DNA from: Candidatus Helarchaeota archaeon
GTDB lineage: Archaea; Asgardarchaeota; Lokiarchaeia; Helarchaeales; HEL-GB-A
Reading direction: 5' to 3'
Length of the DNA stretch: 24,536 nucleotides
NCBI GenBank assembly: GCA_016840125.1
Contig: JAEOSY010000470.1
Span: 1 to 24,536, forward strand
This document shows, piece by piece, positions 23,021 to 24,536 of this stretch (positions are counted from its first letter, which is position 1; each line of letters begins with the position of its first letter). The position numbers and the translations under genes are program-made. The notes beneath the pieces are model-generated. The model made no database searches, was not told the DNA's origin, and was given only the letters and a program-made list of their open reading frames with translations.

Positions 23021-24070
23021 ATGGAAAGCGAAATTAAAGTTGCTGAACATGAGATTGAAGAAGAAAGTAAAGGATTAGGAACTTTTGAAAAGTTTCTGTT
23101 CGTATGGGTGGCAATTTGTATTGTTATTGGGATCTTATTATCTTTATATGTGCCAGGGCTCGCCCTAGCTATCAATTCGTTGTCTATTGGCCAAATCTCT
23201 ATTCCGATAGGGATTTGTCTATTTCTTATGATGTATCCCGCGATGTTAAACCTTCAAACCTCAGAGTTAAAAAAGTTAAAGCGAGAACCGAAACCCATCA
23301 TTCTAACCCTCGTGTCGAATTGGGCTGTGGCTCCGTTTGTAGGTGCAGGCTTAGCTGCGGTATTTTTAGTGGGAAATGAACAACTTATTGTAGCGGTGAT
23401 ATTACTTGCGGCATCTCCCTGTACTGCAATGGTTTTAGTCTGGGGGTTATTAGCTCAAGGTAACCAAGAGCAAAATGTAATAACCACCTCCATCAATACC
23501 ATCACAATTATCTTCGGGTATGTCGGCATGGTTGGGCTTCTAACAGGTATCCAGAACATAGCGATTGATTGGTTATTACTCTTAATCTCAGCGTGCACCT
23601 TTATAGGACTTCCGTTGGTAATGGGAATAATCAGTAAAAAAGTGATTGTGAGGAGAAAAGGAGAGGAGTGGTTCCAAAATAAATACCGCCCGATTGTAGG
23701 TAAAATTGCAATTGTGGCACTTTTAACCACTCTAATCGTGCTCTTTTCCTTGAACGGGAGTGTGATAATAAATAATCCAGATCTTTTACTTCTAGTTTCT
23801 ATACCGCTACTATTAGGTTTTGCAATCGTGGTGGGCTATAATTTAATAACGACTAGGTTATTCAAACTTAAATATCGAGAAGCAATTATTACCGTGATTA
23901 TTGGTTCCTCAAGCCATTTTGAGATTGCGATCGCCACAGCCATTGCTTTATATGGCGTCGGATCTATTGGCGCCTTGGGAACAACAATGGGACTCTTTTG
24001 GGAAGTTCCTATCATGATTCTTCTGATCTATTGTGGAAAGTGGCTAAGGAGAAGAAAATTTTGGGGTTGA
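23021..24070 (+). CDS. acr3: Arsenite efflux permease, ACR3 family
   Basis: A 349-residue, ten-helix carrier of the bile/arsenite/riboflavin superfamily, ACR3 group. A charged cytoplasmic N-terminus of about 20 residues precedes the first helix (FEKFLFVWVAICIVIGILLS). IGICLFLMMYPAMLNL (63-78), LLAASPCTAMVLVW (128-141) with the conserved Cys134 that binds As(III), GSSSHFEIAIATAIALYG and WEVPIMILLIYCGKWL are family features. It exports arsenite driven by the proton gradient. ATG 23021 has GGAG upstream. The gene is divergent from arsR and is presumably induced by arsenite; no arsenate reductase (arsC) or arsM is nearby. Confidence 0.9.
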   Translation: MESEIKVAEHEIEEESKGLGTFEKFLFVWVAICIVIGILLSLYVPGLALAINSLSIGQISIPIGICLFLMMYPAMLNLQTSELKKLKREPKPIILTLVSNWAVAPFVGAGLAAVFLVGNEQLIVAVILLAASPCTAMVLVWGLLAQGNQEQNVITTSINTITIIFGYVGMVGLLTGIQNIAIDWLLLLISACTFIGLPLVMGIISKKVIVRRKGEEWFQNKYRPIVGKIAIVALLTTLIVLFSLNGSVIINNPDLLLLVSIPLLLGFAIVVGYNLITTRLFKLKYREAIITVIIGSSSHFEIAIATAIALYGVGSIGALGTTMGLFWEVPIMILLIYCGKWLRRRKFWG

Positions 24071-24536
24071 TTAAGATTCATCTTTACTACGAGGATCCGA
24101 TGGGCAGTTTCGAGGGATATTCCGAGTTCGACCAATTCATACGGTTTCTAAGTGGCGTATTTTAAAGTGACGTAGTGCCCCGGATGTCTTTCATCAGAGC
24201 AGATTTTTGAGGAAAATATAAAGGTGGAAAGAATAGGTAATTATTACGCGAAATATTTATCATTTTAATACCAGCTCGGAAAATATTTGAATAAGAGAAA
24301 TTTTTGGAAGAATGGTCTAAATACTGAAAATTAAACATGTATAAATTTAAGTAAATAGAGTACCTACTTGTTTTGATTAGATATGTATCAAGCAATTGAT
24401 AAAGAAAAATTCGAATTGAGCCCTCCGAAATCGGATTCCGCCCTGTTTTCACAATTACTCGAGCATTCAAATGAGATAATCTTTCTCCATCCAACGCTTT
24501 CCTTGTTTTTTGATAATTTAACAATAAATCGCTTTA
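24071..24536. other. Right-end region without a convincing gene
   Basis: About 466 bases, mostly A/T-rich. The longest open frame (minus, 24162-24524, TTG start) has plausible composition for its first 55 codons, including YQKTRKALDGERLSHLN, and then turns into low-quality asparagine/tyrosine-rich sequence. It could be a transposase-like remnant or chance. A 21-codon plus-strand frame starts near 24099. Neither is supported by a ribosome-binding site. No RNA gene or repeat is seen. Confidence 0.3.

Noticed and set aside
24162..24524. A 120-codon minus-strand frame, possibly transposase-derived
   Set aside because: Only the first 55 codons look protein-like, the rest is composition noise, there is no ribosome-binding site and no terminal repeats were found.
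1..24536. CRISPR arrays, tRNA or rRNA genes, complete insertion sequences
   Set aside because: No regularly spaced direct repeats, no tRNA cloverleaf landmarks and no transposase or terminal inverted repeats could be recognised by eye on either strand.

Overview
The window most likely comes from an Asgard archaeon of the Lokiarchaeota type. Evidence: A/T-rich DNA, frequent TTG and GTG starts, archaeal-style TATA boxes, a ubiquitin-fold protein, a bacterial-type GAPDH, and above all an hdrA-mvhD operon read through four in-frame UGA codons that fall where iron-sulfur cysteines are expected. Selenocysteine (Sec) in HdrA and VhuD/MvhD is known in Methanococcus and in Lokiarchaeota; the other features favour the latter. 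The assignment is inference, because no rRNA or marker gene lies in the window.

Layout. 1-2133 (minus): three glycosyltransferases, the first cut by the window edge. 2208-2766: two tandem hairpins and an unrecognised gene with no ATG start. 3106-3939: a three-cysteine LarE-type sulfurtransferase. 4136-5846: winged-helix regulators and a membrane protein, with a palindromic control region up to 5967. 5986-6594: a His-rich mini-protein divergent from a ubiquitin-like protein. 6610-7287: a PhoU-like DUF47 protein. 7552-12736: an ABC importer operon (tiny membrane ORF, binding protein, fused double permease, two ATPases whose degenerate motifs are complementary). 12927-14434: a small conserved-looking protein convergent with a cysteine-rich PAS histidine kinase. 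14568-18763 (minus): the redox operon hdrA - mvhD - FdhB/FrhB-like - 180-aa protein, with a candidate SECIS RNA structure over the mvhD stop codon. 18926-18984: a decayed copy of the start of hdrA that still carries its UGA. 19029-21168: a surface-protein/GPH-transporter pair. 21278-22270: GAPDH. 22446-24070: a divergent arsR/acr3 arsenic-resistance pair. 24071-24536: no convincing gene.

The redox operon is the centre of interest. HdrA (FAD and several 4Fe-4S clusters) normally bifurcates electrons, MvhD passes electrons into it, and the FrhB/FdhB family supplies electrons from F420H2, formate or a similar donor. Here these parts occur without HdrB/HdrC, hydrogenase or formate dehydrogenase catalytic subunits nearby, so the module probably plugs into partners encoded elsewhere. 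The second novelty is the ABC importer: the motif losses in its two ATPases predict one complete and one degenerate ATP site, an arrangement familiar in asymmetric exporters but unusual in an importer.
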